Shown here: positions 35,077 through 44,617 of the stretch, piece by piece
Layout of the letters: each line of letters starts with the position of its first letter
Position numbering within the stretch: position 1 is the first letter of the stretch
From: Isoetes taiwanensis
Taxonomy: Eukaryota; Streptophyta; Lycopodiopsida; Isoetales; Isoetaceae
NCBI GenBank assembly: GCA_021234155.1
Contig: JAJEKV010000397.1
Location: 124,001-188,000, forward strand
Direction of reading: 5' to 3'
Length of the DNA stretch: 64,000 bases
The notes under the pieces: model-generated
Databases searched by the model: none
Told to the model about the DNA's origin: nothing
The model's input: only the letters and a program-made list of their open reading frames with translations
Made by a program: the position numbers and the translations under genes

Positions 35077-37056
35077 TTTTTTTTCTTTAGGAAAAATGTT
35101 GATTGGTCATATAAGTTACTTATACCTACCCCTAGGAGCATATCCTCTAATGCTAAACTAAATAGAACCTCTATTGGTAAGGTATACCTTATTATGCAGA
35201 CGAGACTTAAAATATCTGATTATAATTTAAAAATGTTAAGTCTAAGGGTATATTTAGGTTATATTACACAAAACCAGATATTATTTCTTACCTTAAGTGT
35301 AGTTGTGAAGCATGATAGTCTATAGCCGGATATCGGATCCAAGGAACGAATGACCAGCCGAACACCATTAAGGGCGTCCGCATTCCCAATGACCTTAGGT
35401 GAGAATTCATGGCAGGATTTTTTTGGTGCCACATGCATGAGCTTTATCATTCATAGATTTTATGCTGCATAAGATTGCCTCGAGACCATAGAAGTTATGA
35501 GGAACTGACAGATATTTTTGACCTTCACACTTGTTTTCGTATTAGCTAGACACAAATGGACTCAGACTCAGACCCTGATAACTTTATCTCTTCCTCCGAT
35601 CTTGAGCGCCTTAACATAGAATGCATTGAAAAGGAAATTCAGTGGTGCAAAGATAGTCTGGATTGCGGCTTTAGCAGTTACCTGATGGATAAGGTTTATG
35701 ATTCTCATGGACAGAAACGTAGTAAGGATGAATCGATTGATGCTTTTAGCAAGAAAAAACCCTCTGGAGATACAGTTCATAACAAGATCCAGCATGGTTC
35801 AGGACCTGGGGCTAATATCATTTCTGTTCCGGAAACACAAGATAATGAGGGCTTTATATGACAGAACATATATTTCATAATAATGGCTTAAACTTGTGTA
35901 TATTGTTCGGAATATATTTCATAATAATTGCTTAAAGTTTGTGTATATTCTTTTTTGTGGTTTGTTCACCCTTGAGGTTTTATTTTAATAAATGGCATGG
36001 AACTCATGTATTTCTCCATTTTTATAATGAATGGTAATCTGTTGTGTTCGAAATAGGCTTTGCCCATAAACATATTCTTTTGATGGTTTGGCTGCAGTGC
36101 AATTATCTTACCCTTGAGGTTTGTTATTTAGTTCTGCACTAAGCTATGCATAAGTTTGTCCAAAAAGCATACACTGCTTTACCATCGTTTCTATGAGTTT
36201 TCTTTATATGCTCTTGGTTTCTTATATAATATATTCGGGTATGGCTTTAAGCGGTATGAATCTAGTGATAAGCCATATTTTGATCTTGTGCTTCCACGGA
36301 GGTTTTTCCATCATATAAAGGAATAAACATAGGCCATGTTTTGACTTTCTCCATTATTTAGTGTTTTTACAATATGTCAATGAACACATACTCTTGCAAG
36401 ATTAAGTGTACATTGTTTATGATTTTCGGAAAAAAGGATTGTTCTACATAAAGTAATGTGAAAAATGAATATAAGTCTACATTCTGATTTATTGGGCCAA
36501 TCTATATGCTGCCCCTGATCCACAGAACTATGGCTGTTTTTTATTACATAATATTATGAGAAAGATCTCCATTTAACATCTTATGATTCTGATTGTTAAT
36601 ATAGTTGGCATGTATCATAAACGTCTTGAAAGACCATGTAGGACATAGAATGCTAAGTTCTAATTAAAGACCTGGGAGTATAAATGCATGCTGGGTCCTC
36701 ATAAGACATATATAACATAAGTTTTAGGGCCAAAGTACATGTATATGTTAGAAATCTTATGGCTACTGGCTCCACAAATTCTCTTTCCTTCTATAATGAC
36801 CTTAAAGAATAAGTAATGTTTATTTGGCAATTAGATATGCATCTTGAGCTGTCAAGAGTTTCTTTGTGCTAGTATTGAAGTTGGAAGTTATACTAAGGTT
36901 TGTTTAAAGAAACTTTGTAAGAAACTAAGGATTTAGAGTACCATCGAAGATTGCCTAGGCTTTGTATAGGTTGATCATGCTGAATAAGGATTGACTTATT
37001 CGGACGTTAATTCTAGCTAGGCTTTTGTCTAAAGCTAGGATTTGCCGGGTTTTTTT
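35077..37056 (+). mobile_element. Penelope-like retroelement, copy 2, 5' part only
   Basis: This repeats 29132-30931 of copy 1 (aligned from 35085), including leader, first coding exon and most of the intron, with small indels and roughly 170 bp of extra sequence in the intron. Homology stops precisely after GATTTGCCGGGTTTTTTT: copy 1 continues CTTGATACTTG (30932) while this copy continues GTGATGTGGCA (37057), where Helitron-derived sequence begins. Since the copy includes coding exon 1 and ends within the intron, it is a truncated head-to-tail neighbour and not an LTR. Confidence 0.8.
35556..35861 (+). pseudogene. ORF1 first exon in Penelope-like copy 2
   Basis: The 101-codon frame begins MDSDSDPDNFISSSDLERLN and keeps the reading that copy 1 lost by a 2-base deletion. 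It is acidic at the start and ends EGFI followed by a TGA, because a 14-base stretch around the exon-1 donor (GACAACGATCAGGT) is missing. So exon 1 is better preserved here, but it cannot splice as in copy 1 and has no downstream exons. Confidence 0.6.
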
Positions 37057-37180
37057 GTGATGTGGCATATCGTATTGGGCTTTAGTCGAAGCTCGTGTTG
37101 TGGCAATGATGGGTCTCTGTAACCGTTTAAAAAGCCAATTGTTGCCATTGGGTGGTCGTCTACGGTTTGGTCGTTTTCTA

Positions 37181-37921
37181 TTAGTCCGTCCCATGTTGTA
37201 ATAGGGTTTGTCCGGATCTCGAGAGAAGTTGTATGGATTGTCGTTGAATTCGCCGTTGATGATGTTTTAGGAATAAAATTCCTCTGTTTTCACATGCTTC
37301 CGGGTCTTGAATAATGTCAATGGCACGTTTTCCATGGCACGTTTTCCATGGCACGTTTTCCATGGTGGTTTTGAATAATGTCAATGGCACGTTTTCCAGT
37401 AGAGTTCCTTCTCCGACTGCATCGACGAAAGACACGAGCTCGGGATCTCCGACATTTCTAATTGGTTCATTGAGTTCAAGAACTTCGAAGTGGTTTGATA
37501 AGTGCGACGATATTATGGAAGCATTTATTGTCATTTGCCTTGCTTGCTTTTTTTGACGATTGGTGCAACTTGTCCGGGAAGTCTCCTCGCTGCTATAAAT
37601 AGTTTCCTCAAAGGGTGCATTCGTTCTGTTATCTTTTAAGCAAAGACGTCAACGCCTCTATGATCGCTTTCGGTTAGCCATGGGAAACTCATCCCATATA
37701 ATGGCAGTTGCTTGACTTATTAGGCGTGCCCTTGGAGAATGTGGATCGAGTAGCGAATGGAGATTAATATTGTTCTCAATGACAGGGATTTGAAATAAGG
37801 AGTGTGCAGTTCTACCACCAGGGTAGAGACATGAAGCAAGTCCAGTAGTAGCACATGGGAGGACAATGTTTCTTGATCCTCGTATTCGAAGGCATAGAAC
37901 AAGGTTTAAAATGAAATACAC
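37181..37921 (-). pseudogene. Helitron PIF1-like helicase fragments
   Basis: The minus strand at 37921-37660 reads VLPCATTGLASCLYPGGRTA followed by HSLFQIPV and later ATAIIWDEFPMANR. These match helicase motif Ia (ATTGIAAxLLPGGRTAHSxF) and the Walker B box (IIWDE). A second frame at 37534-37310 reads SSHLSNHFEVLELNEPIRNV followed by DPELVSFVDAVGEG, the next PIF1/Helitron segment (LxxNMR...F..FLLxVGDG). Walker A is not seen, and the two pieces are in different frames, so no active helicase remains. A 14-bp triplication (37321-37362) lies in the second piece. Confidence 0.7.
37307..37398 (+). repeat. 14-bp tandem triplication TGGCACGTTTTCCA plus outlying copy
   Basis: Exact copies at 37321-37334, 37335-37348 and 37349-37362; a fourth copy at 37385-37398 is preceded by the same TTGAATAATGTCAA that precedes the first (37307-37320 and 37371-37384). 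So a larger unit duplicated as well. It sits inside degraded Helitron helicase sequence. Confidence 0.9.
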
Positions 37922-39376
37922 TTATTTAAGAAGTGCGTTTGAAAGATTCCTTTGAAAATTTTTGAAAGTTCAAAAAAGAGACAAAAAAGGAAGCAGGAAA
38001 GATTGTTGAACACTTGGCGGTCAATAAATCCCATAAAAAGTAGCACTTTTATAGAAATGTGTTGGAAAAAAAAAAAAAAATCAAAAGAGACTGTTTTGAG
38101 GAGGTTAACGCAAATATTAAAGAACCAACAAATTAATTGTTGTTAAAAAGGAAGCATATGCAGTGTGTCCTTTTATACAAAAAATCTGCAAATGCCTTTA
38201 AATTGCAATTTACAAAAAGTAAAAAATAAAGTATGTGGAAAAGAAGTGGTAGTTCTTTGTAATTAGACATTCTTTGGAGCGATAACAAGAGAATCCACTT
38301 TAACTTTCTTAGTGGATTTCCAAAAACAATACAAAGGGCATTAATGCGAACATTAGAGACCATAAATTACGGTTCCTTTATTACAAATCTATACCGACAT
38401 TTTAAAATTGAAACATGCTCAAAGATAAATTTTATATGACGGAGGTTCCTCGAGTCCTGTGGCTCCCCATCTCCCCTTTGCTTTTTCTTGTGATGCCAAC
38501 CAAGCCCGAGACACCCGCTTCGATTCTAATTGTACTGGAACTGGCCGGGGGCTCTACCTCCACTGGTTCGAGGTCTACAAACTCCACCTCCTCGTCTTTT
38601 CTTCCTGTAATAGGAGGTTGGATTTTAGTGTAGGTGCCTTTGACATCCCCAGCACCATTTTTTGCTCCTAACTCCTCATTTTCATCTGGAAAGGATTCAC
38701 AGGGAGTTTATTGAGTCCCCGATGAAGCTGATTTTGTGCGGGTCAATGTCAATCGACACCATTCGCCCCGCTTAAGAGCGATATATAGTTGTGGTACCAG
38801 TTCTGAAAAAAGCATCCAAAACCAGGTCCTGTGCGTGGAAAACCATCAGTCGGTGTTAATTAGCCTTTGGGGTTTTACGGTAGTGAGACACCACAGCGCC
38901 TTGCCTACGTGGGTCTCTCAAACGGTGAAGGCAAAGGGGAATTGGAATGCATTGCACGGTGGGGTCTTCTCACCTTGAGTGTTAAAGTGCACCATGGTCT
39001 TCTTGGTGTCATTGTTGTAGTAGCCTATGTGAAAATGTTGGCGGTACCGACTAACCGTGGACCACCACCCATGACCTTTAACGTTTGTCTTGACCTAGAG
39101 TGCAAGAAAGAAAGGTAAGTCGAAAGTACCCGACCAAGGGATCGTTGTCAGTATAAATTTTGCGAGTCTCCCGCTGTATAAATTTATGCGTGAGGGGTTT
39201 CGCTCGTATAAATTTATACAGGCGGACTACGCAAGTATAAATTTAGGCAAAGAAAATCTTTTAAAATACAAAAGCAAGCGACTTCGAGGCTTACGGATGC
39301 AATTTTCAAAGCGGCGTTGCGGCACCAATGAAACGGGTTTTAAATAATGCATATCGTTTGAAGGTGGAGTGAAAGA
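37922..39376. other. Interior of the Helitron relic without recognised coding
   Basis: A minus-strand stretch at about 38650-38440 is open for some 70 codons (GTYTKIQPPITGRKDEEVEF then VDLEPVEVEPPASS), acidic and Pro-rich. I cannot assign it; it may be Helitron linker or captured sequence. The GTATAAATTT array at 39151-39244 is listed separately. Confidence 0.4.
39151..39244 (+). repeat. Four spaced copies of GTATAAATTT
   Basis: Exact 10-mers at 39151, 39176, 39206 and 39235 (spacing 25, 30 and 29 bp), separated by GC-rich linkers such as GCGTGAGGGGTTTCGCTC. The regular spacing and clean core differ from the surrounding AT background. Function is unknown; it could be a protein-binding iteron-like array or a decayed tandem repeat. 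Confidence 0.75.
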
Positions 39377-40690
39377 TTATGACTCATTAAATTGAAACAG
39401 AGGGTACCGTAGTAAGAAGTATCTGTCTAATGCAGACATTCCTTTGGATGTGCTAGAAATTCTGCCAAATTGATTTTTGTTTTGTCCGTGTAGATGGAGG
39501 GGAAGGCATTTTACAGATGGATGTTTCTCCGTCATGTGGTATGACATTGTTCTCCATGCAGCTTCCATCGACGAAAGGTATCGTGCTGATATATAATCCT
39601 GCACTTCATTATGCATCGTGTTGGATTGGCTCGTGGTGTTTGATTTCTCTTGCGGTTGTGACTGTATGTTATGGCCGGTCTCAATATGGAAACGTGTGGT
39701 GTCAAATCCTTTGTATATATATCCATAGAGATATGCGAATATATGCACAGTTGATGCAACGTCTGCATACACGTGACAATCTAGTTCTCTCAAGAGGAAC
39801 GACATGTAAGGGACGACGTTGGTGTCGGCTTCAATCCTTCTTCTGTATTGCACGTAGCCCTTTTCGTCAATGTAAGTTTTTGGATTAATGGGTTTTGGAT
39901 AGCCATAGCAACATTGACCGTCTTTGAGGCATCGTCTTGAATGATTATGGATCATATATTTTTCTACTTGTGCCCTGAGTGTCTCATCCATCGGTAGCTC
40001 TGCTGAAATTAATTCGTCGATCATACTGATTGGAAGCTCATGCGTTGTCTTTGTAACGATATGCGAATGTGGTAACCCGCGTTTTTGGAATTCAATCACA
40101 TGCATTAAGTAAGATAATGGGCCGAAGTATTTTCGGATAATGTTTTTTGCGTGTTGGAGCCTTTCATGGAATGATCTGACTACAATTGTTGGGATATCCG
40201 AGGCATTTTGACCAGGTGCTAGTTTGCATATAATTTCTGGCCAGTTGGGATTTGTAGTCATTGTTATGAAAAAACTAGGTTTTCCATATTCTCTGGACAA
40301 CGCTAGAAAGTCCGCACCTTTGCACCGAACACCATCTTTTGCATCCTAAGAAGGACGGCAGGTTCCTCGGGCGAAGCATCCTCGTCATCATCATCGATGA
40401 AATCTTCTTCGTGTTGTGCTAAGTTTCGGCGGTATCCCTATGTTGCAATGTAGTTGAGGCGTTCTTCTTCAACTCTCGAGTACATGTCGACTAAGTACTC
40501 ATTGCAAAGTCTGCGAAGCTGTAAGAAGCGTGGCTCATGTAGTAGTCTGGTTCGGTACCAATCTATTTGGGACATTTTGTATTCATTTCCTGGATGCCAT
40601 CCAGGAGTGCCGTGTGGGTAGAATAGTGGGTATTGGAGTGGTTCATACATAGGATCGAGAATGCTTATAAAGACTGGCTTGTGCTCTCTT
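39377..40690 (-). pseudogene. Helitron Rep (HUH nuclease) domain
   Basis: A minus-strand frame of 307 codons (40300-39377) carries the Helitron replication initiator. It begins REYGKPSFFITMTTNPNWPE, then has EFQKRGLPHSHIV (residues 70-82) with the H-x-H metal site, then CYGYPKP, YRRR and LLRELDCHVYADV. The degraded KYxxKYxYKG box reads YLYGYIYKGFD. The two-tyrosine site is NEVQDYISARYLSSMEAAWR with Y-x4-Y. Upstream, 40650-40438 reads MYEPLQYPLFYPHGTPGW and then a block ending YSRVEEERLNYI, the standard preceding segment, but a frameshift and stops separate it near 40310-40440. The domain itself is open and well kept. In an active element it nicks and joins single-stranded DNA. Confidence 0.85.
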
Positions 40691-40730
40691 CAAGATCCAT
40701 AGTACAACCGATCTGGTTCTATTGTGACGC

Positions 40731-41365
40731 TTATTGTTTGCATGCACAATTGCAAAGAAATTCTGTTGGTGCAGGTGCATCGGCAAGTGTTACTCTTCTT
40801 TGGGCATGGATGTAGCTCGTTCTTGTTCTTAACTCTTTAATATATGGATTTGTGACATTTAGCATGCGGCAAAGAACTTCTATGATTGATTGTCTTTGGT
40901 TTTCGCATTTCATTACCAGAGTTCAAACCGTCTTGTGTCATCGTATATATACCAATGAAGAGTCTTTGTTTGGTTAAACTTGCGGATAAAGACGATGGTA
41001 TGTTCGTCCCATAATAGCAACACATCTTTGGCAGCTTTAGATCTACAAAGCTTCCCTTGACGTAAGTCTTGGAAGTGAAGCGAAAAGGTTGTTGTGGATA
41101 CGTGAATTAGTGCCAAATTCAGCTATCGTGTAGAGATCTTTGTAATTTGCTAGGAAGGTCCTCTAGGGGCGGAAGTATGTCGGCGACCATTATTACAATG
41201 AGAATGTAAGGCTCGAGAATCAAGTAGTTCAATGCCACATGTTTGACATCTTTTGTTCCATTTTAAGAGCTCATAACCTATGGGCTTGACATTTAGGTGC
41301 ATGACGTTGATTTGATGTCGCCAATGGCATGCCGCAGAGCTAATACCTAAGTAATCTATAAGCAA
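40731..41365 (-). pseudogene. Helitron Rep N-terminal region with zinc finger
   Basis: At 41290-41180 the minus strand reads KRCQTCGIELLDSRALHSHC, a C-x2-C...H-x3-C zinc-finger-like motif typical of the first part of Helitron Rep proteins. At 40913-40731 it reads IEVLCRMLNVTNPYIKELRT, corresponding to the LxxxLxxxNPYxxxFR segment. The pieces between are in shifted frames (41116-40837). This supports a contiguous, decayed Rep from 41.4 to 39.4 kb. Confidence 0.6.
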
Positions 41366-41917
41366 AGTGGGGATGATATCACTGTTGTCCCACGGTGAAT
41401 TGTGCTTGTCAATGCGGTTCTGTGGGACTATTGGAAGAGGTTGGCCCGCATTGTTTGTTACTATTATCTTCCACTATCGCAGATCTTAAGACTATTTGAT
41501 GGATCAATATCGTATCTCTCCATCTCTACTAGGGTAATTCTAGCGTGTCTGCATACCATGCCTATAAAAATAATTTTAATACCAAATACTTCAAAAAATG
41601 AGAAAGTTAATCTATCAAAAGTAATGACGCGAGCTTTTAAGAAAAGAAAAGGACTAATAAAGACTTACTTGGCTCTCCTTTTCTTTTGATAATCTGTCTT
41701 TGGTATGCTTTCGGACGATTTATCCGATTCTCAATTCTTCTTCCTTCATAAGAATTTCTTCATCTTTCTGAGCTTTGTTTTTACTGCAATATAGCTCAAG
41801 GTATTGGAGAGAATCGAGACCAAAAAACTACTGAAGATAATAATCAATTGCTTGCAAAGATAAAACCCTATTTGCGCCCACAATGGGAAAAAGGTAGAAT
41901 GGAAAAATGAAAATTAC

Positions 41918-42372
41918 CTAGGTCGGCCTCTTTTCCTTGGGACATTTTGGGAAATATCCGGCTCAGACATTTTTCTGCATTAGAATAATATATTTTATAT
42001 AATATTAGAAAGAATATAGGCATCATAAGCACAAATCCATGCGGGTAACCTTTTCATCTTCAATTTACCTGCTGGCAGATCCAGCAGGTTATTATTGGCT
42101 TGTTTGCCTTTTCTGTTCCGCTTATGTAATCTTTTATAAGCCCGACGACTCAATTGGCTCTTCGATTCTTTTTCTTCTGTATGGCCCTGGGTGTCCTTGC
42201 TGTGAAACAAAGTAGATTAGTTACGGATTTATATCGAAATCTCTAATAAACACACTTTGATATTATTTTTTCCAAACCATCATAAATATCTAAATATACA
42301 AAATAGAGGGTAAACCATTCTAGTTTATTTGTACCTAGGACGGCCTCTTCCTTTGTTTTCCTCCTCAGACAT
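41918..42372 (-). pseudogene. Helitron 5' exons encoding AT-hook-like RGRPR
   Basis: Three exon-like pieces lie in order on the minus strand. 42372-42335 reads MSEEENKGRGRPR with a donor CCTAG|GTAC. 42199-42069 has acceptor TTTCACAG and donor CAG|GTAAAT and reads SKDTQGHTEEKESKSQLSRR followed by AYKRLHKRNRKGK; it joins the first piece in phase. 41970-41918 reads MSEPDISQNVPRKRGRPR with donor CCTAG|GTAA. The first and third pieces are paralogous (ATGTCTGAG...RGRPR|GT), suggesting an exon duplication. Basic AT-hook starts are common in plant Helitron proteins. Confidence 0.45.
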
Positions 42373-42400
42373 TGTGCTTGGTTGCAGAGTTAGAATCTGA

Positions 42401-44280
42401 GCACATGAAATATGAATAAGGTTAATAGTAAAACCACTAAAGTTATTTAATGGTTTTTCTGTGAAGAATCATCCATTTCAAAACACGGCTATAAACGGGG
42501 TAGTTTCTACGCAGGTTACGGTGCCCTCGTTGCCATACAGAATTCGTATGCCGCAGAATCCAAGGGGACAACAAAAACATTTGAATTGGAAACGAGAATA
42601 CAAATTTAGGCGCGGACATGAACATGGAGCAATATTGAATCTGGGTTTGTGTTGGTTTAGTCGACAAAATCGAATCTGGGGGGTATGAAGGACGGACCCT
42701 GTTGAAAGGCAGAATTGAGGAATTCCAGAGGTCCAAAAGCCGACGTCTGGCGATGGCTTTTACATCGAGAAACTGGTATTTTGGGTTCAAAAAATTGGCA
42801 TAAAGAGGTTTAATCTATTCGATCTTAGAATATGATTTACTCCTCTCTGCATCTTTAGTTGGCCTTGCACGATTGCTCAATGGTGCAGAATATAGATGTT
42901 TCTGATATGCCTCAAATATGAACAGCACCCAATCCATTTCTCGCCAGACTCTCTTGAATAATCCATTTCTCGCCAGACTCTCTTGAATAATCGACTAATT
43001 TGACTGCTCAATTCGTGGTTTATTGCAATTAAAATTGTAGTTTTCTTGATATGCATTCAGACCAGCTCATCAAATTCCAAAGTTTCTACAATCCGACAAA
43101 GAGCCTGCTTCTGACGTGCTTTGTTTCCTGGAAAATGGATAATCCCTGTTGTTACAGAGTCCGATTTATGCAGATTACAATCAAACTTGACATTTGGATG
43201 ATAAATCTCTGTGATTCTGAAAAGAGAGGCTGGTGTCTATGAATTTTCAGAAGCCTCTATTCATCTACAGGGTCGCAATCATGATTCTATTCTCATAAAT
43301 TGGAAATCCTTAATTGCGAACTCATAAATCGGCCCCCAGAGCATTAAATCACGCGTCTGAACCCGGTTTTACTTGATGGGTCTCAAAATCCACACCTGAA
43401 TCATCTTCTGTTGCATGAGTTTTCAAACTACTGGCAATCTTCAAGCCCAGGTAATTCTTTTGGATTGAAGCTTCGACTGAAAGGACTCGTCGTTGATTCT
43501 TAAAGCAAAGTCACTGTGTTATTTTTCCCGGCTGCAAAGGCGGAGGCAGATGGGATTCGGCCAGTGAGGGCAGCAATAGGCAAACTAAAAGGGCAAAAAA
43601 CATTCGTTTGAGGGAAATTCCATCCGGAGTTAATCGTTTGCATACGCTTATGGGCTCATGAATCTAGAATTTCGTCTAAGAACCCGAACCCATGGATCCA
43701 GCCATAAAAGTCCTGGAACTTATCCACAGAACGAATTTAAAATTTCATCCAAGAACTCATGGATCCAGCCATAAAAGCCCTGGAATCTGTCTACAAAACA
43801 TATCAATTGGAGCCGGAATCCATGTGGCTATTCAGAAGGCCCACAAATTTATCTAGTATAAAACGAGCTCCACAAACTTGTCTTTGTCTTAAAAACCCAC
43901 TGATGAACATATGTAATACATTGATTTGGGCCTCAGTTACAGTTTGAAAAGAGAAGATTTCGGTGCACTTCTCGGCAACAGAGCGGCCCCTATTTGCAGG
44001 CCAGAAGCAAACAGCCCCGGCAAGTTCCAAGGATTTCTGTGCTCTCAAAACCTTTGCCCTTTTTTCATGATATGAGCAATGGCAGTCATAATCTTTGTAT
44101 TTTTTCAGTAATAATCTCAAAGGGAAGATCAATTTGACAGGAACGAGCAAAATTTGTTTAAAGGGATCATTTAAAACGAGGATTGCATGTCAGTAAAGCA
44201 AGGGCTTCACGGTAATCGCTATGGGGAATGCGAATCTTTGATTTTTTTTCTCAGGAATTCACTTAGATAGGGCTACAACT
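42401..44280. other. Spacer with small duplications
   Basis: A 29-bp exact tandem duplication lies at 42932-42960 and 42961-42989. A 67-bp-offset direct repeat has CATGGATCCAGCCATAAAAG near 43691 and 43758. No gene is recognised. Confidence 0.6.
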
Positions 44281-44302
44281 ACATCAAGGGTTTAATGACG
44301 AA

Positions 44303-44617
44303 ATGAATGGCCGCCACAAAATCAAAAACTTCAAATTACACCAGAAGGCAGCTTACCTTATTTACACAGCAATAGAGAAATGTCGCAGCACTGTGGGGCG
44401 TACGTCGTGGGAAGGCGGCAAGCTTGGGAGGGAGGAGTATGTAAGGCAAGCAGCTCGTTGCCGGATGTGTCTAGAGCGGCTCAAAGAGGATGCTAATCTT
44501 AGCCTTAGGCAGATGCAGGAATTAACGTTCAACGTATCAGTCTATGCCGGAAACCAATTCTCGATTCCAAAAGTGGACATTTTGGAATTTTTTTGTTTAT
44601 TTTTGGAGCCGGAAAGG
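44303..44617 (+). CDS. Candidate first exon of an unidentified gene
   Basis: An open frame from ATG 44303 reads 105 codons to CTTFL-type hydrophobic sequence and ends at a strong donor CCGGAAAG|GTGAGC (exon end 44617). The protein piece contains FKLHQKAAYLIYTAIEKCRS, then EYVRQAARCRMCLERLKEDA and LSLRQMQELTFNV, with evenly spaced Cys/Arg, and looks like real helical protein. I do not recognise a family. No continuing exon was found in the next 2 kb. It could be a gene start with a long intron, or a captured fragment. Confidence 0.3.

Larger units (their letters stand above)
37057..42400 (-). mobile_element. Helitron relic
   Basis: The minus strand carries, from right to left, AT-hook exons (42.4-41.9 kb), a zinc-finger and N-terminal Rep region (41.4-40.4), the Rep/HUH domain (40.3-39.4) and PIF1-type helicase pieces (37.9-37.2). 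This is the order of a plant Helitron RepHel protein. The interval 39.3-38.0 kb, where the helicase Walker A part should be, is mostly unrecognisable. No clean 5' TC or 3' CTRR hairpin end was identified; the left end is placed where the Penelope-like homology stops, the right end is approximate. Helitrons move by rolling-circle replication; this copy cannot encode a complete enzyme. Confidence 0.7.

Noticed and set aside
29132-37056. Reading the two 2-kb repeats as LTRs of one LTR retrotransposon
   Set aside because: They lack TG...CA ends, there is no primer-binding site, integrase or protease between them, the repeat contains a coding exon and part of an intron, and the RT is Penelope-like.
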